From Lachnospiraceae bacterium (GTDB lineage: Bacteria; Bacillota_A; Clostridia; Lachnospirales; Lachnospiraceae): DNA of 7,299 nucleotides. This document shows, one piece after another, positions 6,027-7,299 of this stretch. The stretch lies in contig DMAZ01000198.1 in NCBI GenBank assembly GCA_003446335.1, forward strand, positions 1 through 7,299, read 5' to 3'. A model generated the notes under the pieces. The model was not told the DNA's origin and made no database searches. It was given only the letters and a program-made list of their open reading frames with translations. Within the stretch, counting starts at the first letter, position 1. Every line of letters starts with the position of its first letter. The position numbers and the translations under genes were made by a program.

Positions 6027-6934
6027 ACAACAAAAAGTCGAACGCTGTGACGAGTTATAACAAATGGGGGTACTTCTTCCTCATACCGTTCGCAGTCGTC
6101 TTCATTATTTTCCAGCTGATTCCGCTGGTAAGTACGATCTATAATAGTTTATTCGAAAACTATATGTCGGGTCTCAAGCACATCGGACCGAATTTTGTCG
6201 GTCTGGCCAACTTCTCCAAATTGTTCACAGGCGGAGATTTCATGAAGTATTTTAAGAATACAATGATCATGTGGATCCTCGGATTCGTTCCTCAGATCCT
6301 GGTCTCCCTGCTCCTCGGAGCATGGTTCACGGACCCCTCGCTGAGACTGAAAGGGCAGAGATTCTTCAAGACAGTCATCTATCTGCCGAATCTGATCATG
6401 GCTTCCGCTTTTGCCATGTTATTTTTCACCCTGTTCGCGGATTCAGGTCCGGTCAATTCGATCCTGGTCAGTATCGGCATCCTTAAGACACCGTTCAAGT
6501 TCATGTCCAATATATGGAGCGTGCGCGGACTGGTAGCGCTCATGAACTTCCTGATGTGGTTCGGTAATACGACGATTCTTCTGATGGCCGGCATGATGGG
6601 AATTGACTCCTCACTTTTCGAGGCGGCTGAGGTCGACGGCGCGACATCGACGCAGATTTTCTTCCGAATCACACTTCCGCTGCTGCGTCCGATCCTCATC
6701 TACGTTATGATCACATCCCTGATCGGCGGTCTCCAGATGTTCGACGTGCCGCAGATCCTGACCAACGGTACAGGTGATCCGGTCCGTACATCCATGACGC
6801 TGATCATGTACCTCAATAAGCATCTGTACAGCAAGAATTACGGTATGGCCGGTGCCCTCTCCGTGATCCTGCTGATCATCACCGGCATCCTGAGCATGAT
6901 CATTTTCAGAGCCACCGCTCAGAAAGAAGCTTAA
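6023..6934 (+). CDS. Sugar ABC transporter permease, MalF/UgpA type
   Basis: 303 residues, an integral inner-membrane subunit of a CUT1 importer. About six membrane segments are visible: 15-37, 80-102, 113-138, 167-192, 221-242 and 274-296. The cytoplasmic EAA loop, EAAEVDGATSTQIFFRITLP (200-219), contacts the ATPase and fits the EAA-x2-DGA-x5-F-x2-I-x-LP form of the family. It pairs with the second permease to form the channel for the sugar delivered by the binding lipoprotein. GGAGG at 6011-6015 lies 7 bases before the start. Unlike MalF of enteric bacteria it lacks the large periplasmic loop, which is normal for Gram-positive members. The 197-bp gap from the binding-protein gene holds a terminator and a structured element, so expression is probably lower than that of the binding protein. 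Cellobiose specificity is from context only. Confidence 0.95.
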   Translation: MNNKKSNAVTSYNKWGYFFLIPFAVVFIIFQLIPLVSTIYNSLFENYMSGLKHIGPNFVGLANFSKLFTGGDFMKYFKNTMIMWILGFVPQILVSLLLGAWFTDPSLRLKGQRFFKTVIYLPNLIMASAFAMLFFTLFADSGPVNSILVSIGILKTPFKFMSNIWSVRGLVALMNFLMWFGNTTILLMAGMMGIDSSLFEAAEVDGATSTQIFFRITLPLLRPILIYVMITSLIGGLQMFDVPQILTNGTGDPVRTSMTLIMYLNKHLYSKNYGMAGALSVILLIITGILSMIIFRATAQKEA

Positions 6935-6952
6935 GGAAAGGAGGAGCGAGTT

Positions 6953-7299
6953 ATGGAAAATAAGAAGACTACCGGCGGTGTAAATATCGGTGTAAGACGA
7001 GTAATCTCATACGTAGTTCTTGTCCTCCTTTCATTCCTCTGCCTGTTCTGGTTCTATGTACTGTTCATCAACGCAACGAGATCGAACGGTGAACTCGGAA
7101 GAGGATTCACGGCTATCCCGAGTACGCATCTGATGGAGAACCTGCATAATGTCCTTCACGGAACGCTTCCTATGATGAGGGGCATGAGGAACTCCCTGCT
7201 CGTATCGGCCGGCACGGCAGCATGCTGTACGTATTTCTCGGTCATGACGGCATTTGCCATTCAGGCTTACAACTTCAAGGGCAAGAACGCGATTTTCAC
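6953..7299 (+). CDS. Sugar ABC transporter permease, MalG/UgpE type (partial, C-terminus outside window)
   Basis: The first 115 codons are visible. A short polar N-terminus is followed by a membrane segment at about 17-41 (VISYVVLVLLSFLCLFWFYV), then an extracytoplasmic stretch with NATRSNGELGRGFTAIPS and NLHNVL, then MRNSLLVSAGTAACCTYFSVMTAFAIQAYNF (79-107), which opens the conserved permease domain. The order N-terminal segment, loop, and (M/L)xNSLxVS is typical of MalG-type subunits. The EAA loop would lie outside the window. AAAGGAGG at 6937-6944 sits 8 bases before the ATG, and only 18 bp separate it from the previous stop, so the two permeases are co-transcribed and probably made in equal amounts as a heterodimer. 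Confidence 0.93.
   Translation, partial: MENKKTTGGVNIGVRRVISYVVLVLLSFLCLFWFYVLFINATRSNGELGRGFTAIPSTHLMENLHNVLHGTLPMMRGMRNSLLVSAGTAACCTYFSVMTAFAIQAYNFKGKNAIF

Noticed and set aside
5863..6060. 65-residue plus-strand frame between the binding protein and permease
   Set aside because: Its GTG start is the first base triplet of the terminator stem, it has no ribosome binding site, and it runs through two hairpins and into the permease in another frame.
1..7299. Mobile element, defence system, CRISPR array or RNA gene
   Set aside because: No transposase, integrase, terminal inverted repeats, regularly spaced repeats, nuclease/toxin motifs or tRNA/rRNA-like sequences were seen on either strand.

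Overview
The window looks like chromosomal DNA from a low-to-mid GC Gram-positive anaerobe, most likely a clostridial or Lachnospiraceae-type Firmicute. The evidence is strong AGGAGG-type ribosome binding sites before nearly every gene, a lipoprotein-anchored sugar-binding protein, AT-rich intergenic DNA between genes of moderate GC, and close protein resemblance to clostridial cellobiose phosphorylases. This assignment is an inference; no rRNA or other phylogenetic marker is present.

Layout: (1) 1-285, minus strand: the start of a zinc-ribbon protein whose coding sequence becomes an 11-residue Gly/Asn/Tyr tandem repeat as it leaves the window. (2) 286-514: a spacer with a possible promoter/palindrome for that gene and the terminator of the next one. 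(3) 515-2950, minus strand: a complete GH94 cellobiose phosphorylase. (4) 2951-3350: a 400-bp divergent regulatory region with two near-identical LacI-type operators. (5) 3351-4361, plus strand: a LacI-family repressor. (6) 4395-5825: the lipoprotein substrate-binding component of a CUT1 sugar ABC transporter. (7) 5826-6022: a spacer with a strong intrinsic hairpin terminator, a second long foldable element, and a possible 12-codon leader ORF. (8) 6023-6934 and 6953 to the window edge: the two MalF/MalG-type permeases, the second one cut off.

Together these form a cellobiose (or short cello-oligosaccharide) uptake and phosphorolysis locus. The lipoprotein captures the sugar outside the cell, the two permeases import it intact, and the phosphorylase, which has no signal peptide, cleaves it in the cytoplasm with phosphate to give glucose 1-phosphate and glucose. 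No ABC ATPase is visible; it may lie beyond the right edge, or a shared MsmK/UgpC-type ATPase encoded elsewhere may serve. The LacI protein probably controls both arms through the paired operators, which lie 241 bp apart, almost exactly 23 helical turns. The hairpin after the binding-protein gene probably lets that protein be made in excess over the permeases.

The gene content is a recognisable sugar-utilisation locus, not a new system. The less ordinary parts are non-coding or small: the operator geometry, the structured segment and mini-ORF before the permeases, and the repeat-bearing zinc-ribbon protein. I see no mobile element, CRISPR array, tRNA or rRNA.
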